Origin: Candidatus Aminicenantota bacterium
GTDB lineage: Bacteria > Acidobacteriota > Aminicenantia > UBA2199
Assembly: GCA_023136725.1 (NCBI GenBank)
Contig: JAGLQR010000159.1
Coordinates: 1 to 5,088 of the forward strand
Direction of reading: 5' to 3'
DNA length: 5,088 nucleotides
Below the pieces are notes generated by a model, which made no database searches, was not told where the DNA came from, and saw only the letters and a program-made list of their open reading frames with translations. Position 1 is the stretch's first letter. Every line of letters begins with the position of its first letter. A program made the translations under genes and the position numbers. This document shows, piece by piece, positions 1 to 5,088 of this stretch.

Positions 1-950
1 AAATGCCATTCAGGTGTTAACGCGAACATCGGGTTTGTAGCACTTCCTATAAAGTTAAACAGGAGTGACAGCCCGACCATTCCACCCATGACCCCGGCCA
101 TTATCCGCCAGGAACCTATACCGGAAGCGATCAGAATAAATGCCCCGATAAGGCATGCTATAGCTGATGTCTCTCCCATAGATCCGGGGATTGTACCAAT
201 AAAGGCATCCAGCCAGGAAATATCGGGTTGAGGGAATCCTTCTGCAAATTTTGCCAGGGGGGTTGCTTTTGTAACACCATCAACTGCAACCCACACTGCA
301 TCTCCGGAGATCTGTGCCGGATATGCGAAGAACATAAAGGCTCTGCCGGCAAGAGCAGGGTTGACTATGTTCATCCCGACACCACCGAAAACTTCTTTCC
401 CTATGACAATTCCGAATGATATACCGAGTGCAACCTGCCATATCGGTATTCCGGGAGGCATTATGAGGGGGAACAGGAGGCTTGTGACAAGAAATCCTTC
501 ACTTACCTCATGTTTTCTGATTACCCCGAACAATATTTCCCAGAAAGCTCCAACTGCAAATGAAACAAAATAAACCGGTAAAAAATAGAGCATTCCGATA
601 ATTGCATTGGAAATAATACTGCCCGCATCATATCCGCTGCCAAGCAGCGCGACAATGCTTCCTCTCCAGCCGTCAATTGCAGTCTTTCCGAGATTAGCCA
701 GTTCAATGTTGATCTGGAGCCCTGTATTATAAAATGCAAAAAGAGTTGCCGGAATCAGTGCATAAACAACAACCATCATCATTCTTTTCAGGTTAATTGC
801 ATCCCTTACAAACGTAGGTTTTGCTGCAACTTCACCTGAAGTATAGACGAAGAAATCGAATGTGTCCCATAACGGCTCCAGTTTTTCGAGTTTCCCGCCT
901 TTTTTGAAATGTTTCGATTGATTATCTAAAAATTTTCTTAAAAATTTCAT
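1..950 (-). CDS. nqrB: Na+-translocating NADH:quinone oxidoreductase subunit B (NqrB), 3' end cut by the window edge
   Basis: NqrB is an integral inner-membrane subunit of the Na+-pumping NADH:quinone reductase; it carries a covalently bound FMN and contributes to the quinone site and Na+ path. I translated 316 codons by hand from the ATG at 950-948. The N-terminus is a soluble stretch of about 55 residues, then hydrophobic segments follow at about 56-76, 113-135, 165-185, 262-280 and 283-303. Strong family signatures are KEVFGGVGMNIVNPALAGRA (185-204), FFAYPAQISGD (207-217) and the later IPGSMGE and SWRIMAGVM blocks. The flavinylation motif is DGVTKAT (224-230), with Thr230 (codon 263-261) aligning with the FMN-bearing threonine of Vibrio NqrB. 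Full NqrB is a little over 400 residues, so roughly 100 are missing beyond base 1. The start shares its A with the nqrA stop (TAATG), and AGGAAGGA at 953-960 is the ribosome site, so translation is probably coupled. Further nqr genes presumably lie to the left. Confidence 0.96.
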   Translation of the reverse strand, partial: MKFLRKFLDNQSKHFKKGGKLEKLEPLWDTFDFFVYTSGEVAAKPTFVRDAINLKRMMMVVVYALIPATLFAFYNTGLQINIELANLGKTAIDGWRGSIVALLGSGYDAGSIISNAIIGMLYFLPVYFVSFAVGAFWEILFGVIRKHEVSEGFLVTSLLFPLIMPPGIPIWQVALGISFGIVIGKEVFGGVGMNIVNPALAGRAFMFFAYPAQISGDAVWVAVDGVTKATPLAKFAEGFPQPDISWLDAFIGTIPGSMGETSAIACLIGAFILIASGIGSWRIMAGVMGGMVGLSLLFNFIGSATNPMFALTPEWH

Positions 951-2299
951 TATCCTTCCTTCTCGATCAATGTAAGGTTTCTTCTCAAATAGGTGCCGTA
1001 ATCATTCTTGGCGGCACATACGAAAGTACAGAGGGCAAGGTCTTCCTCGATAAGTTCGAGGCATCCGAGCTTCTCTGCTTCTTCCACATCATCCACTGCA
1101 AGAGCTCTGAGCAGATAGGTGGGGATAATATCCAGAGGCATTACCTTGTCATAGTTCTCAACAGGGATTATTGCCCTTTTGCCTCCTTCGAGAGAAGTAG
1201 TGAAGTCAAATTTCTTTTTTCTGAAAAGCGAAGAGATCAGGATGTTCTTGACCGAATATTCTTTGAACCCCAGGCCCAGCCATCCGAAGAACTTCCTCTG
1301 TCTTCCTTCTTTTAGTGCTGTGATCTGCTGGTGGAATTTCCCGAGGTATCCGGTGATCTCACAGGCTGTTCTTCCGTCAAAAACAGATCCGGAAATTACT
1401 CTGTTATCTCCTTCCCTCAACTCACCTTCCACCAGGTCTTTTATAGCTGCACCTGCTCTTGTTCTGATAAGTCTCGGTTTCAGGACAGATGGTCCACAAA
1501 GAGCTACGATTCTTTCCAGAAAGAGGCTCCCGGTAGTGAAAAGTTTTCCAGTTGCAATAACATCCTGCAATCCGATGTGCCATATCTTTTTATTTGAATG
1601 TACCGGATCAATAAAGTGGATGTGGGTTCCGGCCAGGCCTGCCGGATGCGGGCCGGAGAATTCCTGAACAGATAAAGAGGGGATATTCTCAATACTGATA
1701 TTATCAGAAGGAGACTTACAAAAATATAATTTTCCCTCAGTAAGCTTTGATAATATCCTGATACCGTTATTAAGATCTTTCTCTTTCCCTTCGATGATCT
1801 TTTCGACGGAGGGGGCAAGTGGATTGGTATCCGTTGCAGTGATAAATATAGAATTGGGCACTACTTTCGGATCAGCAACTTTTCCATAAGGGCGCTCTCT
1901 TAAAGAGGTCCAATGTCCTGACTCGATAAGCAAAGACATTACGTCTTCCCTTTTCAATGAATCAAGTTTTTCAGGGGCATAAGATTTAAAGGATATTTCA
2001 TCTTTGCCCTCAAGGTTTATTACGATCGATTCGAAAACTCGTTTAACACCTCTGTTTATTGAACTAACTACTCCTGTTCCGGGGGAAGTATAATTAATTC
2101 CCTCCATTTTCTTGTCGGTAAACAGAAGTTGTCCCGTTTTTACTTTGTCGCCGACAGCAACCTTGAGGGTCGGCTTCATTCCGGGATAGTCATAACCGAT
2201 GATCGCAACTTTCTCAACATCTCTTCCTTCAGAAATGATCTGATCCGGATCACCCTTTATCGGAAGGTTCAAGCCTTTTTTGATTTTAATTATTCCCAT
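950..2299 (-). CDS. nqrA: Na+-translocating NADH:quinone oxidoreductase subunit A (NqrA)
   Basis: NqrA is the peripheral cytoplasmic subunit of the six-subunit NQR complex, which passes electrons from NADH to quinone while pumping Na+ outward. The product is 449 residues, close to the 446 or so of Vibrio NqrA, so it looks complete. It opens with the typical IKIKKGLNLPIKGDPDQ (4-20). A lipoyl-like barrel stretch with VAVGDKVKTGQLLF is at 47-60. The near-invariant SGPHPAGLAGTHIHFIDPV lies at 215-233, FDGRTACEITGYLG at 307-320, and the family-typical C-terminus EEDLALCTFVC...NLTLIEKEG at 418-449. NqrA resembles RnfC in its barrel regions but lacks the RnfC 4Fe-4S CxxCxxC motifs; none is visible here. 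The ATG at 2299-2297 is preceded by AGGG (2311-2308) at suitable spacing and by a good promoter, so this is probably the first gene of the operon. The stop overlaps the nqrB start by one base. Confidence 0.97.
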   Translation of the reverse strand: MGIIKIKKGLNLPIKGDPDQIISEGRDVEKVAIIGYDYPGMKPTLKVAVGDKVKTGQLLFTDKKMEGINYTSPGTGVVSSINRGVKRVFESIVINLEGKDEISFKSYAPEKLDSLKREDVMSLLIESGHWTSLRERPYGKVADPKVVPNSIFITATDTNPLAPSVEKIIEGKEKDLNNGIRILSKLTEGKLYFCKSPSDNISIENIPSLSVQEFSGPHPAGLAGTHIHFIDPVHSNKKIWHIGLQDVIATGKLFTTGSLFLERIVALCGPSVLKPRLIRTRAGAAIKDLVEGELREGDNRVISGSVFDGRTACEITGYLGKFHQQITALKEGRQRKFFGWLGLGFKEYSVKNILISSLFRKKKFDFTTSLEGGKRAIIPVENYDKVMPLDIIPTYLLRALAVDDVEEAEKLGCLELIEEDLALCTFVCAAKNDYGTYLRRNLTLIEKEG

Positions 2300-2480
2300 G
2301 TTTTAATCCCTAAAATTTAATCGTTTATAATATCATACAAAAACTATATTAACAATAATTTTAAAACTGTAAAAAAATAGAATTTTGAGCCGGAATAAAA
2401 TCTATAGTTTTTCACAAAATGCAGTCATCTATTCTGCAAAATAAATGGAACTTTATTGAAGATGTTTAAGGAGGGAGGAT
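2300..2480. other. Intergenic region between the DUF507 pair and nqrA
   Basis: No credible gene is present in these 181 AT-rich bases. They contain the nqr promoter (2327-2355) and a perfect 10-bp inverted repeat, AAAAACTATA (2339-2348) with TATAGTTTTT (2403-2412), whose left arm overlaps the promoter spacer. Two small stem candidates are also present: TGCAG/CTGCA (2420-2424 with 2434-2438, 9-nt loop) and AATAAA/TTTATT (2440-2445 with 2452-2457, 6-nt loop). Both are too weak to call a real terminator for the DUF507 genes. No obvious intrinsic terminator separates DUF507 from nqrA, so some readthrough into nqr is possible. Confidence 0.7.
2327..2355 (-). promoter_or_regulatory. Predicted sigma-70-type extended -10 promoter of the nqr operon
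   Basis: Reading the minus strand, a -35 element TTGTTA (2355-2350; 4 of 6 matches to TTGACA) is followed by an exactly 17-bp spacer and a -10 element TATTAT (2332-2327; 5 of 6 matches). The spacer ends in TGA, giving the TGn extended -10. Transcription would begin near 2320, leaving a leader of about 20 nt that contains the nqrA ribosome site. This is a reading of the sequence by eye; the region is AT-rich, so chance matches are possible, but spacing, extension and position agree. Confidence 0.6.
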
Positions 2481-2768
2481 TTACCAGAGCTTTCCCAATT
2501 TGTCTAGTTCTTCGAAAGCATATTTCCTGAAAAGGATCTCCCACTCTCTCGAACCTTCCGGGACAGATCTCTTTTGTGACCTTACTCTCTCTTTTGCATC
2601 ATCCTCGATCTGGTTGAAAAGCCTGAGCTCTTCCATGATGATGTGAAAGATCTTCATCCTCACATCGCCGATGTCTCCATTGTAATCGAGTTCCTCATTA
2701 TCTTTGATATATTCTGTTATCAATGAGGCAAGGAAATTTACTTTATTCCGTGAGAGCTTAAAGGTCAT
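2481..2768 (-). CDS. DUF507 family protein, second of a tandem pair
   Basis: A 95-residue soluble, charged, probably mostly helical protein with no signal peptide or membrane segment. The C-terminal half carries the pattern I associate with DUF507 (PF04368): a basic stretch RVRSQKRSVPEGSREWEILF (62-81), then a KYAFEELDKLGKLW ending (82-95). DUF507 proteins are small proteins of unknown function, commonly encoded as adjacent pairs, notably in deltaproteobacteria-like genomes. The ATG lies at 2768-2766 and overlaps the TGA of the upstream paralogue (ATGA). A strong AGGAGG-type ribosome site at roughly 2779-2784, inside the upstream gene, supports this start and implies translational coupling, so the two products may be made in similar amounts and act together. 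That partnership is inference. No catalytic residues are recognisable. Confidence 0.85.
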   Translation of the reverse strand: MTFKLSRNKVNFLASLITEYIKDNEELDYNGDIGDVRMKIFHIIMEELRLFNQIEDDAKERVRSQKRSVPEGSREWEILFRKYAFEELDKLGKLW

Positions 2769-3043
2769 AGGATGATCTCCTCCTGCTCTGCGAGTTTTGA
2801 CTTAACCATTTTGAACATTTCGTAATAGTCAATGTTTGTATTCCTTATTTCGTTAAGTTTATCTTTCAATATGTCCTTTACTTTTTCATCAAGTAAATCT
2901 TCTTTTTCAAGTTCTTTTGTTATCACCATTTCGATCTCAGTAAGCATTTTTTCTTTGTCATCAGTAAGGATCATATCTTCAGACAGTAATTCCTTAACCA
3001 GTTTAAAGGCCACCCGTTCTATCTGCTGTCTGTTAAGTCTCAT
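2765..3043 (-). CDS. DUF507 family protein, first of a tandem pair (possibly leaderless)
   Basis: A 92-residue, highly charged, Lys/Glu-rich protein starting MRLNRQQIERVAFKLVKEL, which matches the usual start of DUF507 proteins (MRLs..qiE.lA..lv..L). It is predicted to be largely helical, without signal peptide or membrane segments. I chose the ATG at 3043-3041 over an in-frame upstream ATG at 3124, because the 27 extra residues of the longer version look unlike any DUF507 N-terminus and would be encoded across the probable promoter. No Shine-Dalgarno sequence precedes the chosen ATG; the predicted -10 element ends only 7 bases before it, so the mRNA may begin at or next to the start codon. 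The gene overlaps the next DUF507 gene by 4 bp. Function is unknown for the family. Confidence 0.85.
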   Translation of the reverse strand: MRLNRQQIERVAFKLVKELLSEDMILTDDKEKMLTEIEMVITKELEKEDLLDEKVKDILKDKLNEIRNTNIDYYEMFKMVKSKLAEQEEIIL

Positions 3044-3193
3044 TGGTATTAATATAGCAGACTTTTCCCGATAAATCAACTTTATAGGATATATGGGATC
3101 CCTTAGAATGGGCAGTAACAACACGTTTTATTCTATCAAATACTCCTCTTTTTCCGGAGATAAAAATGCAAAAAATCAGTCCCGTTTATTTAA
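3044..3193. other. Intergenic region between the M48 protease gene and the DUF507 pair
   Basis: These 150 bases contain the DUF507 promoter and no gene I can support. A short CTCC/GGAG stem (around 3143-3159) lies downstream of the protease gene, but it has only four pairs and no T-run after it, so I do not call it a terminator. The perfect palindrome GGGATCCC lies near 3095-3102 without further context. Confidence 0.5.
3051..3079 (-). promoter_or_regulatory. Predicted sigma-70-type promoter of the DUF507 pair, placing the start site at the ATG
   Basis: On the minus strand, TTGATT (3079-3074; 4 of 6 to TTGACA) is followed by a 17-bp spacer and TATATT (3056-3051; 5 of 6 to TATAAT). Seven bases, AATACCA, then separate the -10 from the ATG at 3043. 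Initiation at the usual distance would fall on or just before the start codon, consistent with the missing Shine-Dalgarno sequence. Read by eye; an alternative upstream promoter would give a leadered transcript. Confidence 0.5.
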
Positions 3194-4021
3194 TTATCGT
3201 CTTCTGAAATATTTTGTACGGACATCAGGGATCAGTTTCTGAAGTCTCTTTACCCGTTTCAGTGGAGATGGATGAGTAGAGAGAAATTGAGGCGGTCTCT
3301 TCCCTCCCCCGATCTTTGACATCCTCTGCCAGAATGACGGCGCTGCAACAGGATCGTATCCGGCCCTTGCCATAAGGATCAATCCTATATGATCTGCTTC
3401 ACTTTCATGTGTTCTGCTGAAAGGTAACAGGAGGCCGATCTGAGCTCCGACACCGTATGCAAGACGGAACATATTTTTTGTCTCATTCGGTTTGTTCTTT
3501 AGTGCTACATCAAGGCCGACACCACCGAGCTGAACAAGAATCATCTGGCTCATCCGCTCATTTCCATGCTTTGCGATCGCGTGTGCAACTTCGTGCCCCA
3601 TGATGACGGCAAGGCCGGTCTCGTCTTTTGCTATCGGCAATATTCCGGTGTATACGGCAACTTTCCCTCCCGGCATACAGAACGCATTTATTGTTTTACT
3701 GTCATCAATAAGATTAAATTCCCATTTGAAATTCTTTAATTGGCTCTGGAGACCTTCTTCCTTCATGAATGCTTCAGCAGCCTTGGCTATCCGGTTACCG
3801 ACTTTTCTTACAATTGCAACCTGATGGTTGTCTGTTGATAGTCTCGATTTTTTGAGAAGTGTCTGATAACTCTGCAGAGCCATTGTAGCAAGATTGGAAG
3901 ATGGCAGAAGTGCGATCCTCTTTCTTCCGGTTATCGGTACGGAAGTGCATGAAGAGAGGAACAGAAATGCAAGTATTAAATAGAAAACAACAAATGTTAT
4001 CCTTTTGTTTGAAGAGATCAT
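3194..4021 (-). CDS. M48-family zinc metalloprotease, outer-membrane-type lipoprotein (LoiP/YcaL-like)
   Basis: This is probably an envelope protease that cleaves damaged or misassembled periplasmic and outer-membrane proteins, as E. coli M48 lipoproteins do. The 275-residue product begins with a lipoprotein signal peptide: basic N-terminus, hydrophobic core at about 9-22, then lipobox LSSC with the lipidated Cys25. The residue after it is Thr, not Asp, which in enterobacteria favours the outer membrane. The zinc motif HEVAH is at 143-147, inside MGHEVAHAIAKHGNERMSQ. The third ligand is Glu206 in ESEAD (206-210), followed by GLILMARAGYDP. A conserved STHPS motif (248-252, His250) closes the active site. 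All expected catalytic residues are present and the length fits the family. The ATG at 4021-4019 has GGAGG (4032-4028) six bases upstream. There is no TPR domain, unlike BepA. The gene is divergent from nfnA and shares its regulatory region. Confidence 0.93.
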   Translation of the reverse strand: MISSNKRITFVVFYLILAFLFLSSCTSVPITGRKRIALLPSSNLATMALQSYQTLLKKSRLSTDNHQVAIVRKVGNRIAKAAEAFMKEEGLQSQLKNFKWEFNLIDDSKTINAFCMPGGKVAVYTGILPIAKDETGLAVIMGHEVAHAIAKHGNERMSQMILVQLGGVGLDVALKNKPNETKNMFRLAYGVGAQIGLLLPFSRTHESEADHIGLILMARAGYDPVAAPSFWQRMSKIGGGKRPPQFLSTHPSPLKRVKRLQKLIPDVRTKYFRRR

Positions 4022-4044
4022 ATTTTGCCTCCGGGATTTTTTTT

Positions 4045-4073
4045 ATTATATTTGAAAATCAAACGATTGTATA
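4045..4073 (-). promoter_or_regulatory. Predicted sigma-70-type promoter of the M48 protease gene
   Basis: On the minus strand a perfect TATAAT (4050-4045) lies 17 bp downstream of TATACA (4073-4068; 4 of 6 to TTGACA). Transcription would start near 4038, giving a very short leader that still contains the GGAGG ribosome site at 4032-4028. Read by eye in an AT-rich region. Confidence 0.55.
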
Positions 4074-4100
4074 CCTGTTTGTCTGAAGGCTCTTTGTATG

Positions 4101-4141
4101 TGTAAAAATAATTAACACTATAAATGTAAAAATAATTAACA
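4101..4141. repeat. Two perfect 17-bp direct repeats in the divergent promoter region, probable regulator sites
   Basis: TGTAAAAATAATTAACA occurs at 4101-4117 and again, without mismatch, at 4125-4141, a 24-bp period with a 7-bp gap. Each copy has inverted ends (TGT...ACA) and a loosely palindromic interior, as in many dimeric regulator sites. The pair is centred at 4121, about 82 bp from each predicted start site (near 4038 on the minus strand, near 4203 on the plus strand). The regulator is not identified. The sequence is not a clean match to the Rex, CRP or FNR consensus. Confidence 0.6.
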
Positions 4142-4167
4142 ACTTGGCACGATTTGTCTGAAATCAA

Positions 4168-4196
4168 TTGAAATCTAAGGAAAATTTTGATATTGT
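4168..4196 (+). promoter_or_regulatory. Predicted sigma-70-type extended -10 promoter of nfnA
   Basis: TTGAAA (4168-4173; 4 of 6 to TTGACA) is followed by a 17-bp spacer ending in TGA and by TATTGT (4191-4196; 4 of 6 to TATAAT), giving an extended -10 with the same TGATATT core as the nqr promoter. Transcription would start near 4203. The leader of about 19 nt carries the ribosome site GGAGGAG at 4210-4216. Confidence 0.5.
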
Positions 4197-4221
4197 ATTC
4201 TTTTTTTACGGAGGAGCATCC

Positions 4222-5061
4222 ATGTACAAAATTGTTCAACGTGAAGTATTATCAAAAGATGTTGTTAAACTGGTCATTACGGCAGATCGGATATCAAAAA
4301 GCAGAAAGGCAGGTCAATTCGTTATCGTAAAACTTGGAGAAAAAGGTGAGAGGATCCCTCTGACGATTGCAGATTCAGATTCGGAGAAGGGGACTATAAC
4401 ACTGATAATTCAGAAAGTCGGATTAACTTCACATAAGTTCTTCACTATTAAAGAAGGTGAAGAGGTGACAGATATTGTAGGGCCTCTCGGACTTCCCACT
4501 CATGTAAAGAAAGTGGGTACTATAATTGCTGCCGGTGGCGGTGTGGGAATTGCGCCTCTCTATCCGATAGCAAAGGCTTTCAAAGAGGCCGGGAACAAGC
4601 TGATCGTCATACTTGCGGCAAGAAACAAAGATCTGATCATACTTGAAAAAGAGATGAGGGAGTTTGCAGATGAGGTCCTTATCTATACTGATGACGGAAG
4701 CGCCGGGACCAAAGGGTTGGTCACATCAGGTGTGGAACATGTGATAAACAGAGAAAATGTGGATGAAGTAATTACTATCGGACCGGCTGTAATGATGAAA
4801 TTTGTGGCTCTTCTTACTAAAAAATATAATATTCATACACTTGCGAGCCTTAATACAATAATGGTTGACGGGACCGGGATGTGCGGAGCATGCAGGGTCA
4901 CTGTCGGAGGATCCACAAAATTTGTCTGTGTTGACGGGCCTGAGTTTAATGCTCATGAAGTTGATTTTGATGAGATGCTGCAGCGGCTGGGTGCTTATGT
5001 TGAACAGGAAAAAATTGCATATGAAAATTTTCTCAAAGGATCTGACGGAGGGGCAGAATGA
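4222..5061 (+). CDS. nfnA: NfnA-type FAD/NAD(P)-binding [2Fe-2S] subunit of NADH-dependent ferredoxin:NADP+ oxidoreductase (also annotated sulfide dehydrogenase subunit / dihydroorotate dehydrogenase electron transfer subunit)
   Basis: This is the small subunit of the cytosolic Nfn complex, which by flavin-based electron bifurcation couples NADPH oxidation to reduction of NAD+ and ferredoxin, or runs in reverse. The 279-residue product has a ferredoxin-reductase fold: an FAD-binding barrel with RIPLTIAD (44-51), a nucleotide-binding stretch AAGGGVGIAPLYPIAKA (103-119), TDDGSAGTKGLVT (156-168), and a C-terminal [2Fe-2S] loop VDGTGMCGACRV (215-226). The cluster residues Asp216, Cys221, Cys224 and Cys236 have the same spacing (5, 3, 12) as I recall for Thermotoga NfnA, where an aspartate replaces one cysteine; PyrK-type homologues instead use four cysteines. 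I chose the ATG at 4222 because GGAGGAG (4210-4216) precedes it and the homologous MYKI start fits; an in-frame ATG at 4168 lies in the -35 element. The TGA overlaps the next gene's ATG (ATGA). Confidence 0.92.
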   Translation: MYKIVQREVLSKDVVKLVITADRISKSRKAGQFVIVKLGEKGERIPLTIADSDSEKGTITLIIQKVGLTSHKFFTIKEGEEVTDIVGPLGLPTHVKKVGTIIAAGGGVGIAPLYPIAKAFKEAGNKLIVILAARNKDLIILEKEMREFADEVLIYTDDGSAGTKGLVTSGVEHVINRENVDEVITIGPAVMMKFVALLTKKYNIHTLASLNTIMVDGTGMCGACRVTVGGSTKFVCVDGPEFNAHEVDFDEMLQRLGAYVEQEKIAYENFLKGSDGGAE

Positions 5062-5088
5062 GCGTAAATTATAAAGAACTGAAAAAGG
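5058..5088 (+). CDS. nfnB: Start of the partner gene, probably NfnB / glutamate-synthase small-chain-like oxidoreductase (truncated by the window edge)
   Basis: Only ten codons are visible (MSVNYKELKK). The ATG overlaps the nfnA stop by 4 bp and is preceded by GGAGGGG (5047-5053), so a coupled downstream gene certainly starts here. Identity comes from context: nfnA homologues are almost always followed by the NADPH-binding, two-[4Fe-4S] flavoprotein NfnB, often annotated gltA or 'glutamate synthase (NADPH), homotetrameric'. The short basic start fits that family, but ten residues cannot prove it. Confidence 0.7.
   Translation, partial: MSVNYKELKK

Noticed and set aside
1179..1667. 162-codon open frame on the plus strand inside nqrA
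   Set aside because: It is antisense to a clear, full-length nqrA, has no family signature, and is best explained as a shadow of its codon pattern. The same holds for the other frames overlapping nqrA.
2420..2438. Intrinsic terminator after the DUF507 genes (TGCAG/CTGCA hairpin)
   Set aside because: Only five pairs with a nine-base loop and a short interrupted T-run.
2469..2478. Shine-Dalgarno-like AGGAGGGAGG on the plus strand
   Set aside because: No ATG, GTG or TTG follows at a usable distance and the downstream plus strand is antisense to DUF507.
3044..3124. N-terminal extension of the first DUF507 gene from an ATG at 3124
   Set aside because: The extension does not resemble DUF507 N-termini and would run through the predicted promoter; MRLNRQQ at 3043 is the usual family start.
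4124..4142. Full Rex operator in the direct repeat
   Set aside because: The right half TTAACAA is perfect, but the left half fits only with a 5-bp gap and mismatches, while Rex sites need a 4-bp gap.
4144..4159. Sigma-54-like promoter upstream of nfnA (TGGCACG around 4145-4151)
   Set aside because: The -24 half is good, but at the required distance the sequence is GTCTG, lacking the essential -12 GC.
4168..4221. Longer nfnA starting at the ATG at 4168
   Set aside because: That ATG overlaps the predicted -35 element and has no good ribosome site; the ATG at 4222 has GGAGGAG and begins at the conserved domain.
4018..4239. 73-codon minus-strand open frame covering the divergent region
   Set aside because: It crosses both promoters and the direct repeats, and the protein is low-complexity with no recognisable features.

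Overview
The window is ordinary bacterial chromosome from a diderm (Gram-negative-type) organism. An outer-membrane-style lipoprotein, the Na+-pumping NQR complex, a pair of DUF507 genes and an Nfn-type bifurcating transhydrogenase suggest an anaerobic or facultative bacterium, perhaps of a deltaproteobacterial-like or less-studied lineage. The lineage is an inference; no rRNA or other firm taxonomic marker is present. Base composition looks moderately AT-rich by eye, with AT-richer intergenic stretches. No tRNA, rRNA, CRISPR array, insertion sequence or phage gene was seen.

Layout. Bases 1-2299, minus strand: nqrA followed by nqrB, which runs off the left edge, the start of an nqr operon for the Na+-translocating NADH:quinone oxidoreductase. 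Bases 2300-2480 hold a convincing extended -10 promoter for nqr and no gene. Bases 2481-3043, minus strand: two tandem DUF507 genes that overlap by 4 bp; the first may be leaderless. Bases 3044-3193 hold their putative promoter. Bases 3194-4021, minus strand: an M48-family metalloprotease lipoprotein. Bases 4022-4221 form a divergent promoter region with two perfect copies of a 17-bp direct repeat lying almost midway between the two predicted start sites. Bases 4222-5061, plus strand: nfnA (FAD/NAD/[2Fe-2S] subunit). From 5058 to the right edge: the first ten codons of the partner gene, probably nfnB.

How the genes fit together. Two operons handle NAD(P)H redox balance. NQR oxidises NADH, reduces quinone and exports Na+; Nfn couples NADH, NADPH and ferredoxin by flavin-based electron bifurcation. 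They point in opposite directions and are separated by unrelated housekeeping genes (envelope proteolysis, DUF507), so they are neighbours and not one operon. The least explained signal is the direct repeat in the protease/nfnA divergent region, which looks like a paired regulator site. I found no convincing new multi-gene system.
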